A stretch of DNA of 64,000 bases from assembly GCF_031769195.1 (NCBI RefSeq), contig NZ_JAVHNP010000001.1:372001-436000 (forward strand), written 5' to 3'. Position numbers and translations under genes: made by a program. The notes below the pieces were generated by a model. The model saw only the letters and a program-made list of their open reading frames with translations, made no database searches and was not told where the DNA came from. Below, in pieces: positions 27,338-35,250 of this stretch. The stretch comes from Vreelandella sp031769195. Its GTDB lineage: Bacteria; Pseudomonadota; Gammaproteobacteria; Pseudomonadales; Halomonadaceae. How positions within the stretch are numbered: position 1 is the stretch's first letter; every line of letters begins with the position of its first letter.

Positions 27338-27745
27338 ATGAGCCAAGCGGATCAGGCATTGGTAGACACCCTGTTAACGACCCTGGGTAACGCTTACGCG
27401 CCCTACTCCAATCACCCCGTGGCGGCGGTGATGGAGTGCCCAGACGGTCAGCAGTTTGCCGGTAGCAACGTAGAAGTGGCCCACTACAAAGGGCTATGCG
27501 CCGAAGCCTCGGCCATTTCCGCCATGATCACCGCTGGCCAGCGCGAGCTTGCCAAGGTGTACGTGATGGGCCCCGGCGAGCACCTCTGCACGCCCTGCGG
27601 CGACTGCCGCCAGCGCATCCGCGAGTTCGCCACCCCCAGCACGCAAATCATGGTGCTCTCCAAGCAGGGTGAGGTGTTAAAAACCTACACCATGGACAGC
27701 CTGCTGCCCGATGCCTTTGGCCCGGAGCAACTGCCAGGGCGTTAG
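27338..27745 (+). CDS. cdd: Cytidine deaminase
   Basis: Cdd deaminates (deoxy)cytidine to (deoxy)uridine so that it can be split by the phosphorylases. The 135-residue homotetrameric-type protein has the zinc site Cys54-x-Glu56 (LCAEASA) and PCGDC with Cys87 and Cys90; Glu56 is the proton shuttle. It follows deoD by 26 bp and is probably the last gene of the operon. Confidence 0.93.
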   Translation: MSQADQALVDTLLTTLGNAYAPYSNHPVAAVMECPDGQQFAGSNVEVAHYKGLCAEASAISAMITAGQRELAKVYVMGPGEHLCTPCGDCRQRIREFATPSTQIMVLSKQGEVLKTYTMDSLLPDAFGPEQLPGR

Positions 27746-27766
27746 AAGGCCATGATTTACGTTATG

Positions 27767-27864
27767 AGCGCAGGCCAGACAAGGCGAAATTAACCGAAAA
27801 AGCGGAGTTTACAGATAGTAAATGAGCATTTTGAGGTTAATTTCAACGCAGTATGGACAAGCGC
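27767..27864. repeat. Long imperfect palindrome after cdd (REP-like intergenic element)
   Basis: GAAATTAACC (27786-27795) and GGTTAATTTC (27835-27844) form a perfect 10-bp outer stem. Inside, GTTTAC/GTAAA and AAAAAGC/GCATTTT arms continue the pairing to a short AGATA loop; outside, GCGC at 27767-27771 and 27861-27864 extend it. The layout, about 100 bp of imperfect palindrome between convergent operon ends, is that of dispersed intergenic repeats seen in many gammaproteobacterial genomes. It may also end the deo and lacI transcripts. Copy number elsewhere cannot be judged from this window. Confidence 0.6.
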
Positions 27865-27884
27865 AATAGTAAATCGAGGGCTTC

Positions 27885-28868
27885 TTAGCTCGTTTCTCGC
27901 AGCACAAGCGCCACCGGCAGCGATACGTGCCGGGGCGCTTTCCCTGCCAGCGCTTCACTTAATAGCTCGACACTCATCGCGGCAATCGCTGCAATATCCT
28001 GGCGCACGGTGGTTAAGCCCGTGGCGAGGGTCGGCAAATCATCAAAGCCGGTCACGGCGACCTCTTCAGGCACGCGGAACCCGCGATCCTCCAATGCGGC
28101 AACGCAGCCCAGTGCCAGCTCGTCGGTGGCGCAGACCAGCGCATCGAACGGGAGTGGGTCGTCATGGTTGAGAATACGGTTAAGGTAGCGGTAGCTGGTC
28201 AAAGAGTCAGAGGTAAACCGATGGGGCAGGCTCAATAGCTGTTCACTAAGCTCTGCTTCGGCCATGGCCTGCTGATAGCCAGAAAGGCGGCTTTGAGGAC
28301 GCGGCACGTCTAACTCTCCACCCACGAAAGCTATCCGCACTCTCCCCTGTTGAATCAAGTGCCGGGTGATTTGGTATAGGCCGGATACATCGTCAGGGGC
28401 CACCGAAAAGCCTTCCCCGGCGTTGCCAATGCGCACAAATGGGATACCCGCCGCGCGCAGTACGCCGGGGCGCTCGTCCTCCCCCGTTTCCCCCAGCAAA
28501 ATTGCCGCGCCCGCCCGTTCGGGCAGCTCGCGAGTTTGGTCGTGGTGGAAAAAGATCGGCACCATGCCCTGCTGGTGCAGCGCCACGGTTAAGTGCTGGT
28601 AGAGCAGAATATAGTAAGGGCGCAGCTCAATATCCTGCCGCCCCAATGAAATGCCCACCACGGCGGCTTTTCCGCTAATCAACTGCCGCGCCGCCGCGCT
28701 GGGCTGATAGGCCACTTCGCGGCTGATGGTCAGAATTTTATCGCGCAGTGCGTCGCTGATCCCCGGCTTACCGTTCAACGCCCGGCTCACCGAGGCAATT
28801 GAGACCTCAGCGCGCCGGGCAATTTCACGAATGGTGGCGGTTTGTGCGCTCGGTTTGTTCTGTTTCAT
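27885..28868 (-). CDS. LacI-family transcriptional regulator
   Basis: The 327-residue protein has the LacI-type helix-turn-helix with hinge helix at the N-terminus (TIREIARRAEVSIASVSRAL, then GKPGISDALRDKI) and a periplasmic-binding-like effector domain (TGFDDLPTLATGLTTVRQDI near the C-terminus). The ATG at 28868 (MKQNKPSAQT) is chosen because it places the HTH at the normal distance; the frame runs further upstream. It ends the thuA-thuB-thuE run on the same strand, and two LacI-type operators precede thuA, so it is the likely repressor of this cluster. Confidence 0.9.
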   Translation of the reverse strand: MKQNKPSAQTATIREIARRAEVSIASVSRALNGKPGISDALRDKILTISREVAYQPSAAARQLISGKAAVVGISLGRQDIELRPYYILLYQHLTVALHQQGMVPIFFHHDQTRELPERAGAAILLGETGEDERPGVLRAAGIPFVRIGNAGEGFSVAPDDVSGLYQITRHLIQQGRVRIAFVGGELDVPRPQSRLSGYQQAMAEAELSEQLLSLPHRFTSDSLTSYRYLNRILNHDDPLPFDALVCATDELALGCVAALEDRGFRVPEEVAVTGFDDLPTLATGLTTVRQDIAAIAAMSVELLSEALAGKAPRHVSLPVALVLRETS

Positions 28869-28952
28869 GCCATGCCTCAGCCAGTCGGACCCTGATTGTA
28901 CAAAAAGCGGGGCTGAAAATCGCTGAGTGCACAGTCTACAGAGCAATCAACA

Positions 28953-30215
28953 CTACCAGCCACGCCGCCCTAATCGCGCCAGCTCACTATCCAACTGCTG
29001 CACGGCCTGCTCCGGTGTAATGCTACCCGAGAGCGCATCATGAACGCGGTTGAAAATCGCGTTGGAAACCCGCGGGTAGGCATCGCCAGTAACGCTGGCC
29101 GGGCGCGGAACGCCATTCATCACCGTTTCATATAACTCCCCAATAAAGGGATGCGCGGCCAGTACCTCTTCATCTTCGTACAGCGCTGGGCGTGTGGGGT
29201 TGCGGCCAAACTCGATGGCATGGGCTTTTTGCTGCGCTTCCGCGGTGAGATAAGCGACTAGGTCGGCGGCCGCCTGCGGCTCATCCGAGTAGCGAGACAC
29301 CGCCCAGTTCCAACCGCCCAACGTAGCCACCGACTGTCCTTCTGGCCCGCGAGGAAGCGGCGCGACGCTGAACTTATTTTGAATCGGTGTGCCGTCTGCT
29401 TGGCCTAACGACCACACGTAGGGCCAGTTACGCATAAACACCGCGTTGCCCGCTTGGAATACCCCGCGCGCTTGCTCTTCCATGTAGTTGCGCACGCCCT
29501 CTGGGCTGATATCCCCCACCCAGGAGGCCGCCAGCGCCAGCGCCTCTGCTGCTTGGGGGTTGTTCACGGTCACCTGCCCTTCGGCATCCACAAAGGTGCC
29601 GCCGCCATAGCTCGCCACCCATTCCAGAGCATTGGTCGTCAGCCCTTCATAGGCGCGCCCTTGGAAGACAAAACCATGCATACGCTCGTTGCCTGCTTCC
29701 CGCTCGGCGTTTTGAATGTGCCGGGCGGTATCAGTGAGTGCTTGCCAGGTCTGCGGCACCTCAGCGCCGTATTTCTCAAGCAGGTCGTGGCGGTAGTAAA
29801 GCAGCCCCGCATCGGTAAACCAGGGCATCGCGACCAGCTTGCCCTGCACGGTGTTGTTCTCCATCAGCGAGGGAATGAAGCCCTCTGTGGCGGAAGCAGG
29901 TAGGTACTCGTTCAAATCTACTAGGTGCTCTGCCAGCAGGCCCGGCCAAACGATATCTACCATCAGCACATCCACATCCTGGGACTGGCTGCCCAAGAGC
30001 TGTTGGTAAAGCGACAGTTTTTCGGTGGGCGACGCGGGCGTGGTGACGATATTGACCTGGTGGCCGTTGGCCTCGGCCCAGCGCTGGGAAAGCTCGGGGC
30101 AGAAATCGGCGGCCCCACCGTCGCCACAGGCGACGGTGATCTCGGCCGCCATGGCAGGCAGCGCTGCGGGCAGCAGGGTCATGAGTAGTAGCGGTGTTTT
30201 CAACGGATGGCGCAT
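28953..30215 (-). CDS. thuE: Trehalose/maltose-type ABC substrate-binding protein (ThuE-like)
   Basis: A 420-residue periplasmic binding protein of family 1 (sugar type) with signal peptide LLMTLLPAALPAMA cut before AEITVACGD. Landmarks are DVDVLMVDIVWPGLLA, AMPWFTDAGLLYYRHDLL, FQGRAYEGLTTNALEW and LGGWNWAVSRYSD, close in layout to rhizobial ThuE and related trehalose/sucrose/maltose binders. It is downstream of thuA-thuB and upstream of the lacI gene. No permease or ATPase gene (thuF, thuG, thuK equivalents) is present between or beside them, so its transporter partners must be elsewhere or lost. Confidence 0.82.
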   Translation of the reverse strand: MRHPLKTPLLLMTLLPAALPAMAAEITVACGDGGAADFCPELSQRWAEANGHQVNIVTTPASPTEKLSLYQQLLGSQSQDVDVLMVDIVWPGLLAEHLVDLNEYLPASATEGFIPSLMENNTVQGKLVAMPWFTDAGLLYYRHDLLEKYGAEVPQTWQALTDTARHIQNAEREAGNERMHGFVFQGRAYEGLTTNALEWVASYGGGTFVDAEGQVTVNNPQAAEALALAASWVGDISPEGVRNYMEEQARGVFQAGNAVFMRNWPYVWSLGQADGTPIQNKFSVAPLPRGPEGQSVATLGGWNWAVSRYSDEPQAAADLVAYLTAEAQQKAHAIEFGRNPTRPALYEDEEVLAAHPFIGELYETVMNGVPRPASVTGDAYPRVSNAIFNRVHDALSGSITPEQAVQQLDSELARLGRRGW

Positions 30216-30277
30216 CGTAATGACCTCGTATTGTTATTGGTTGTCTTACGCGATAGATGCGTGATGAAACGTACCTG

Positions 30278-31327
30278 TTAGCTGGCAATCGCCAGGCTGC
30301 GATCCTCCAGGCTGGAGACAAAGCAGGCGTCCAGCACGGTTTGAATGGCCGCGCCGCGGGCAAAGTCAGGCTGGTCGTTCTCTCCGGTGCGAATGCTCTC
30401 GATAAAGCGCTGATAAATACTTGGCGTAGGCGGTGCTTTGACGGTGCTCCAGCGGGCGGGATGCACGTCATCGTTCAGGCACACCTGTACGTCGTCTTTA
30501 GAGGCATCCAGATCCACGCGGATCGCGCCTTTATCACCGTGAACGCTCAGCGTGAGAGAGTTGTGGTGCCCAGTGGCCCAGCGGGTTGCCTGAATAGTGC
30601 CCATGGCACCGTTGGCAAAGCGCACGCGCATCAGCGCAGTGTCGTTGGCATCCAGCACGTAGTCGCCAATGCGGTTATCCGGGGCTTTATCGAAGCAGGT
30701 AAGCTCGCAGTTGACGCGAGTGATATCACCCACCGGGAAGCTGGCGAAATCAACAATGTGAACGCCCACATCGCCCAGCACGCCTTTACTGCCGTGGGCT
30801 TCAGAGAGACGCCACAGCCACTGGCTCTCTTGATCCCAGCGGCCCCAGGCGTTGCTCACCAGCCAGCTTTGGCGGTAGCTGGCGTCGACATGGCGCACGG
30901 TACCAATGGCACCGCCAGTAATCAGCGCGCGGGCGTGCTGAATGGCAGGGGCGTCTCGGTAACTCAGGTTGACCATGTTGATAACGTTGGCAGCTTGGGC
31001 GGCGGCCGCCATCTCATGGGCGTCTTCTGCGTTGGTGGCTAAAGGCTTTTCACAGAGGATGTGTTTGCCTGCGGCAATGGCGGCCAGCGACGTGGCCTTA
31101 TGCACGCCATCCGGAGTGACGTTGCTTACCGCGTGGATATCGTCGCGGGCCAGCATGGCGTCCAGGTCTTGATACACATCGGCAATGCTGTGACGCTCGG
31201 CAAACGCCTGGGCTTTGGGCACATCACGGTCACAGACCGCGACCACTTCAACGCCTTCCATACGGCCATAATGCTTGGCGTGCTCGCCCGCCATGCTGCC
31301 CGCGCCAATAATCGCTATACGGATCAT
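30278..31327 (-). CDS. thuB: Gfo/Idh/MocA-family oxidoreductase (ThuB-like)
   Basis: A 349-residue NAD(P)-dependent dehydrogenase: Rossmann start IRIAIIGAGSMAGEHAKHY, the ILCEKPLATN motif (catalytic Lys region), and a C-terminal beta-sheet domain with GDVGVHIVDFASF. In trehalose clusters ThuB acts with ThuA on trehalose/sucrose-type sugars through 3-keto intermediates. Its start overlaps the thuA stop by four bases, supporting this pairing. The exact sugar is not deducible. Confidence 0.85.
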   Translation of the reverse strand: MIRIAIIGAGSMAGEHAKHYGRMEGVEVVAVCDRDVPKAQAFAERHSIADVYQDLDAMLARDDIHAVSNVTPDGVHKATSLAAIAAGKHILCEKPLATNAEDAHEMAAAAQAANVINMVNLSYRDAPAIQHARALITGGAIGTVRHVDASYRQSWLVSNAWGRWDQESQWLWRLSEAHGSKGVLGDVGVHIVDFASFPVGDITRVNCELTCFDKAPDNRIGDYVLDANDTALMRVRFANGAMGTIQATRWATGHHNSLTLSVHGDKGAIRVDLDASKDDVQVCLNDDVHPARWSTVKAPPTPSIYQRFIESIRTGENDQPDFARGAAIQTVLDACFVSSLEDRSLAIAS

Positions 31328-32103
31328 TTGAATCCCTCCTCGCCGGGCTTGTGCAGGCTTTCGCCTTTAATCTCCACCGGGTTGGGCGCTTGATCAGCGG
31401 GCACGTTGGGGCAGCTATCGATCCACCGAGAGCCTTCCGGCTGTGCCCAAACAACGGCATTTTTGAGCACTCGCTTGACCTGCTCGTCGTAGTAGATCGG
31501 GTAGGTTTCATGGCCGGGGCGGAAGTAGAAAATCTTGCCGTTGCCGCGCTTATAGGTCAGGCCTGAACGGAACACTTCACCGCCCTCGAAGGCGCTGATG
31601 AAAATCACCTCATCCGGGTTGGGCACCGCAAAGGGCTCGCCGTACATTTCGGTATGGGGCAGCTCCAGATAATCACCTAGGCCTTGCACGATGGGGTGTC
31701 CAGGATTGACGACCCATAGGCGCTCACGCTCGCCGGCTTCCCGCCATTTCAGCGAACAGGTGGTGCCCATCAAGCGTTTGAAGATTTTCGAGTAGTGGCC
31801 AGAGTGCAGCACGATCAATCCCATGCCTTGCAGTACGCGCTTTTGCACCCGGTCGACGGTCTCTTCCAGCACGTCGCCATGGGCAGCGTGGCCCCACCAT
31901 AGCAGCACGTCGGTATTTTCCAGCGTTTCTTCGCTCAGCCCCTGCTCGGGGTCTTGCAGCGTGACCGCCGTGGCCGATAGTGATGGCGCTTCATTTAAGC
32001 CATCGGCGATGCACTGGTGCATGCCGGTCGGGTAAATGCGCGCGACCACCTCGTTGGTTTGCTCGTGGACGTTCTCGCCCCATACGGTAACTCGGAGTGT
32101 CAT
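31324..32103 (-). CDS. thuA: ThuA-like trehalose-utilisation protein
   Basis: A 259-residue protein of the ThuA family (glutamine-amidotransferase-like fold without the catalytic cysteine): VTVWGENVHEQTNEVVARIYP, LLWWGHAAHGDV, GLIVLHSGHYSKIF, TEMYGEPFAVP and YFRPGHETYPIYY are typical. It works with ThuB in disaccharide catabolism. The start is the ATG at 32103 (MTLRVTVWG), preceded by GGGAGAGA; the longer frame lies across the leader. It is first in the thuA-thuB-thuE-lacI run, behind two LacI operators. Confidence 0.88.
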   Translation of the reverse strand: MTLRVTVWGENVHEQTNEVVARIYPTGMHQCIADGLNEAPSLSATAVTLQDPEQGLSEETLENTDVLLWWGHAAHGDVLEETVDRVQKRVLQGMGLIVLHSGHYSKIFKRLMGTTCSLKWREAGERERLWVVNPGHPIVQGLGDYLELPHTEMYGEPFAVPNPDEVIFISAFEGGEVFRSGLTYKRGNGKIFYFRPGHETYPIYYDEQVKRVLKNAVVWAQPEGSRWIDSCPNVPADQAPNPVEIKGESLHKPGEEGFK

Positions 32104-32166
32104 GACTCTCTCCCAAGCGTCTTTGTGGATCACCTCGCTAGCCTTGAACTAGCACCTGGGAGAAAA

Positions 32167-32178
32167 GTAAACGCTTAC
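32167..32178. promoter_or_regulatory. LacI-type operator, proximal to thuA
   Basis: GTAAACGCTTAC is a near-perfect palindrome with the central CG and TTAC arm of LacI/PurR-family operators. It is 64 bp upstream of the thuA start and 21 bp centre to centre from the second copy. Confidence 0.75.
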
Positions 32179-32187
32179 GCAAAGAGA

Positions 32188-32199
32188 GTAAACGTTTAC
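32188..32199. promoter_or_regulatory. LacI-type operator, distal to thuA
   Basis: GTAAACGTTTAC is a perfect 12-bp palindrome, extending to AGTAAACGTTTACT. Together with the copy at 32167-32178 it makes two sites on the same helical face, in the promoter region of thuA; the adjacent lacI gene is the likely source of the repressor. Confidence 0.8.
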
Positions 32200-32243
32200 T
32201 TATTAGCCTTTAGTCGCATTTAACTAGAAAGAAAGAGATCAGA

Positions 32244-33653
32244 TCAACGATCGAGGTTTTCTGCGACCCGCTCGACATCCACAATCCCTGAGCGGCTCAC
32301 GACTACTTTCCAGCGAGCGAGATAAGGGGTGTCTTCACTGCCGGTTTCACGCACGACAAGATTGAACAGATGGCGGCGTTCGACACTCTCACGCACCGAC
32401 TGCCCCTCTTTTAAGCGGTAGATGTGATGTTTTTCCTTGCTCATTAAACGCATCAACATAGAGAGGTCGATATGCAGCGTCTCTCGGGTGTGCTCGTAGC
32501 CGCTGAGAAAGCGCGTGGGCGACATTCGTGAGCTGGAGCGGTAGTGCATCACGACTTCGTCGCGCTGTGCCACGGTGCGCCGGCGCATCTGTTGGATATC
32601 GTCATCCAGGGCGGAGTAGCGTTTATAGTCGAACCACTCCAGCTGCCTGCCTACCAAGGCATTGCGCGTGGGATCGATATATTGGCGCCGCCATTTGGGG
32701 CGCCCACGGCGCAGCCAGCGCCAAAGGGTATTGCGCAGGTCATCTTTGAAAACTTCACGCATGGCGTACAAAAGCGCCATGGCAAGCACAAAGAGCGCTG
32801 TAATATCCCCCACTACATTGCGTAAGTGCAGCACGCCCAGCGAGACAAACGCCATGACGACCGCTGTGGCCAACGCTTTAACGGCTTTTTGCTCACCGCT
32901 CCCCAGCTCTAAGGCACGCTGCTTTAAGGTAATGGGATACTCAATCAGACGTCGCAATAGGCGCATTTTATTCGACATTCGGGTGGGGTCTTCCCTAACG
33001 CGCTCCGCGTTGTACTCCTGCGCTTGGCGATACTCTCCTTCCCGTTGGCAAAGAGTGATAAAGCGTCGCTTGATCTCGCTAAACGGACCGCCCCGGGGCA
33101 TATGAGCTACCAGCGCCAATAGCTGCTGCTCGGTAAACCAGGAGAGGTAGTTATCGATATTGGCAAAGTACTTATAGAGCCGTTCATCGCTAGGCGGATT
33201 GCGCCGCAGGCGTTTTAAGATCCCCTCACTTAAGTCGCTCATTTCTCCCATCTGTTCGCGCAGCGCGGCGGCTTTCTCTTCCCAGGCGGGGTCATCATCG
33301 CCTGGTTCGCGGCGCAATTTGCGCGCATCAGAGAGCATGGCCTGGGTGGTACGCTCTAAGGCGCCGACGTATTGGTAGGCGTAGAGGCTGAGGCTTAATC
33401 GGTAAGAGTCGCTGCCCAACTGGTTGCGGCTCGCCAAGCGGCTATGCACCAGAGGCAGGTGGTACTCATCGCTGTAGTAGGTGCGCGAGACGCTAATCGC
33501 GCCATGATAAAATGCGTCTTCAGAGATGATATGGGTACTTAGCCCCAGCTCTTTGGGCACGAACAGATATACATCAAGCGTATGAGAGGTTTCTTCTTTT
33601 AGCCGCCTCGACAGGCGCAGCTGAAAACTATTTTTACGCTCAACGTTGATCAC
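32244..33653 (-). CDS. Unknown 469-residue protein with central membrane pair
   Basis: I do not recognise a family. The protein has a long soluble N-terminal half (Arg/Glu-rich, helical from about 110 to 250), two adjacent hydrophobic segments at about residues 263-300 (TAVVMAFVSLGVLHLRN and ITALFVLAMALLYAMREVF), and a strongly basic C-terminal half (DLRNTLWRWLRRGRPKWRR and later) that ends in beta-rich sequence. This suggests an inner-membrane hairpin with both ends in the cytoplasm. It is divergent from the J-domain gene 110 bp away. The ATG 33653 has no obvious strong SD. Confidence 0.7.
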   Translation of the reverse strand: MINVERKNSFQLRLSRRLKEETSHTLDVYLFVPKELGLSTHIISEDAFYHGAISVSRTYYSDEYHLPLVHSRLASRNQLGSDSYRLSLSLYAYQYVGALERTTQAMLSDARKLRREPGDDDPAWEEKAAALREQMGEMSDLSEGILKRLRRNPPSDERLYKYFANIDNYLSWFTEQQLLALVAHMPRGGPFSEIKRRFITLCQREGEYRQAQEYNAERVREDPTRMSNKMRLLRRLIEYPITLKQRALELGSGEQKAVKALATAVVMAFVSLGVLHLRNVVGDITALFVLAMALLYAMREVFKDDLRNTLWRWLRRGRPKWRRQYIDPTRNALVGRQLEWFDYKRYSALDDDIQQMRRRTVAQRDEVVMHYRSSSRMSPTRFLSGYEHTRETLHIDLSMLMRLMSKEKHHIYRLKEGQSVRESVERRHLFNLVVRETGSEDTPYLARWKVVVSRSGIVDVERVAENLDR

Positions 33654-33764
33654 CTCACGAATCTCCTACTTCATTGCCAAACACGATGATATACCATAGT
33701 TAATTCGCCATAGTGATCTGCCACACAGAGGCTACGGTCTACTTCTTCGCCTTGGAGCTAGGGA

Positions 33765-34790
33765 ATGTCCATCGCCCGTTTTTCACCCTTTGAGCTGCTG
33801 CTGCTTAAAAGCCGCAGCCAAGTGGATACGGCCACACTGTTACTGCTGGGCTGGGTACTGGTGCACCGACAGCACGTCTCGGAAGGTCAGCGACGGCGCC
33901 GACTAGCTCAGGTGACGGCGCAGTTTCGCCATGGGCACGAGCTAGGGCCAGTGATGAGTATTGCCCACAGCCAAGACCTGCACGCCATTCAACTGGCGGC
34001 CGAGGTAGTCCGTAAAGAGTGCTCTAAAGAGCGTAGCTTAAGCGTCATGCATCAAGCGATTACAGTGGCCACCGACGACGGGGCTATTTCGCTGGCTAAT
34101 CATTACATATTGCGTTTTTTAGCCGATTTGTTAAATGTTGCCCCTTCCACCTTAGCGACGCTTTTTCAAGAGCTGACCGGCAAGCCTTTGCGCCCGCCGG
34201 AAGACCCTAGCAGAGAAGCATACTGGCAAGCCCACGATCCTGAGCATTACGCCCAAAAAGCGAAGGAAGCGGCCGAAGACGCCGAACGTGAAAAAGCAGC
34301 CCGCGCTCAAGCGGAACAGCAGCAGCGCGCCAAAGCGGACAAACATCAGGAAAAGAAGCAGAAACAGCAGGAAAAGCAGCAGCAAAAAGAGGAGGCACGC
34401 CAAGCGAAGGCACGGGCTGAGCAGGCACGCGCCGAAAAAACGCATGAAGAGCACGCCAGAGCTGAACGCGCCCGAGCAGAGTACGCTCGTCAGGAGCAGG
34501 CACGTCGCGAGCGTCAGCGTCAAGAGCAGGCGCGCCAGGAAGAGGCAAAGCATCATCATTACCGACGCGCCAGCAGCCCGCCACCGCCTGACCGAACAAC
34601 TCGCGCTCTAGCGGTGCTGGGACTCACACCGGGTGCCAGCAAAACCGACGTGCGGCGGGCGTACCGGCGTATGGCCCAGCTCCACCACCCGGATCGTTTC
34701 TACTCCGAAAGTGAGCATCAAGTCGCGCTGGCGTCAGCACGCTTCCAACGCATCAAAAACGCCTATGATTACCTAATGCAAACCTATTAA
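33765..34790 (+). CDS. C-terminal J-domain protein with long charged coiled coil
   Basis: The 341-residue protein is an unusual DnaJ-family member. Residues 1-145 form a helical domain reminiscent of TerB/DjlA-type modules; 155-270 is an uninterrupted Ala/Glu/Lys/Arg/Gln-rich region likely to be a coiled coil; 280-341 is a J domain (LAVLGLTPGASKTDVRRAYR, HPD at 308-310 in LHHPDRF, final FQRIKNAYDYLM). The J domain should stimulate a DnaK-type Hsp70. The start ATG follows GGAGCTAGGGA. The next gene, 29 bp on, encodes a second J-like protein, so the two probably act together. Confidence 0.85.
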   Translation: MSIARFSPFELLLLKSRSQVDTATLLLLGWVLVHRQHVSEGQRRRRLAQVTAQFRHGHELGPVMSIAHSQDLHAIQLAAEVVRKECSKERSLSVMHQAITVATDDGAISLANHYILRFLADLLNVAPSTLATLFQELTGKPLRPPEDPSREAYWQAHDPEHYAQKAKEAAEDAEREKAARAQAEQQQRAKADKHQEKKQKQQEKQQQKEEARQAKARAEQARAEKTHEEHARAERARAEYARQEQARRERQRQEQARQEEAKHHHYRRASSPPPPDRTTRALAVLGLTPGASKTDVRRAYRRMAQLHHPDRFYSESEHQVALASARFQRIKNAYDYLMQTY

Positions 34791-34818
34791 CCGTGACCGG
34801 GGAGAGATCACCTGAATT

Positions 34819-35250
34819 ATGCGTGACCTGTATCAACGTTTAGCCCTAGCGCCTGATGCGAATGACCATCAGATCAGCCGTGCCGTGGCTCGCTGCGCCA
34901 ACAGTGCGCTGCGCCAAGACGCGACAGCGGTGCTGGCGGTCGCCCCACACCGAGAAACCTATGACACGCTTCACCATACGCTGAGCGACATTGGGCGACT
35001 GCGCGCACGACTAGGCCTCACCCACGGTGCTCACTGGCAGGGCGATGTAGCCAACGATTTTTCGCTACCGCCGGATAACGCAATCTCACGCCACGATGAG
35101 CTTGTTGACCGCGTTAGCCACGCGGTCTCGCTTTACAACCGCTGGCGACGACTGCGTGGCCCATGGTTACTCATCACCGTGTTCACCGTGGGGGCGGGCA
35201 TAGGCCTCGCTCTGGGGTTTGCCTTGAGCCTGGGGTTTGGCGTGGGTTGA
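34819..35250 (+). CDS. J-like membrane protein lacking the HPD motif
   Basis: A 143-residue protein with an N-terminal segment that resembles a J domain at both ends (RDLYQRLALAPDANDHQISRAV, then PHRETYDTLHHTLSDIGRL) but has ARCANSALRQ where HPD would be, so it should not activate Hsp70 by itself. A hydrophobic segment at about 117-141 (WLLITVFTVGAGIGLALGFAL) ends the protein and makes it tail-anchored. An SD (GGGGAGAG) precedes the ATG. Its last 84 bp overlap the 3' end of the convergent MscS gene. The J-like assignment is my reading of weak similarity. Confidence 0.6.
   Translation: MRDLYQRLALAPDANDHQISRAVARCANSALRQDATAVLAVAPHRETYDTLHHTLSDIGRLRARLGLTHGAHWQGDVANDFSLPPDNAISRHDELVDRVSHAVSLYNRWRRLRGPWLLITVFTVGAGIGLALGFALSLGFGVG

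Noticed and set aside
30257..31042. 261-codon frame antisense to the thuB-like gene
   Set aside because: A codon-position shadow of the dehydrogenase gene with His/Ala/Val-rich non-globular sequence.
34152..34559. Leu/Phe-rich frame antisense to the J-domain gene
   Set aside because: It is the complement of the Lys/Glu/Gln coiled-coil coding region, which automatically gives Leu/Phe-rich membrane-like sequence.
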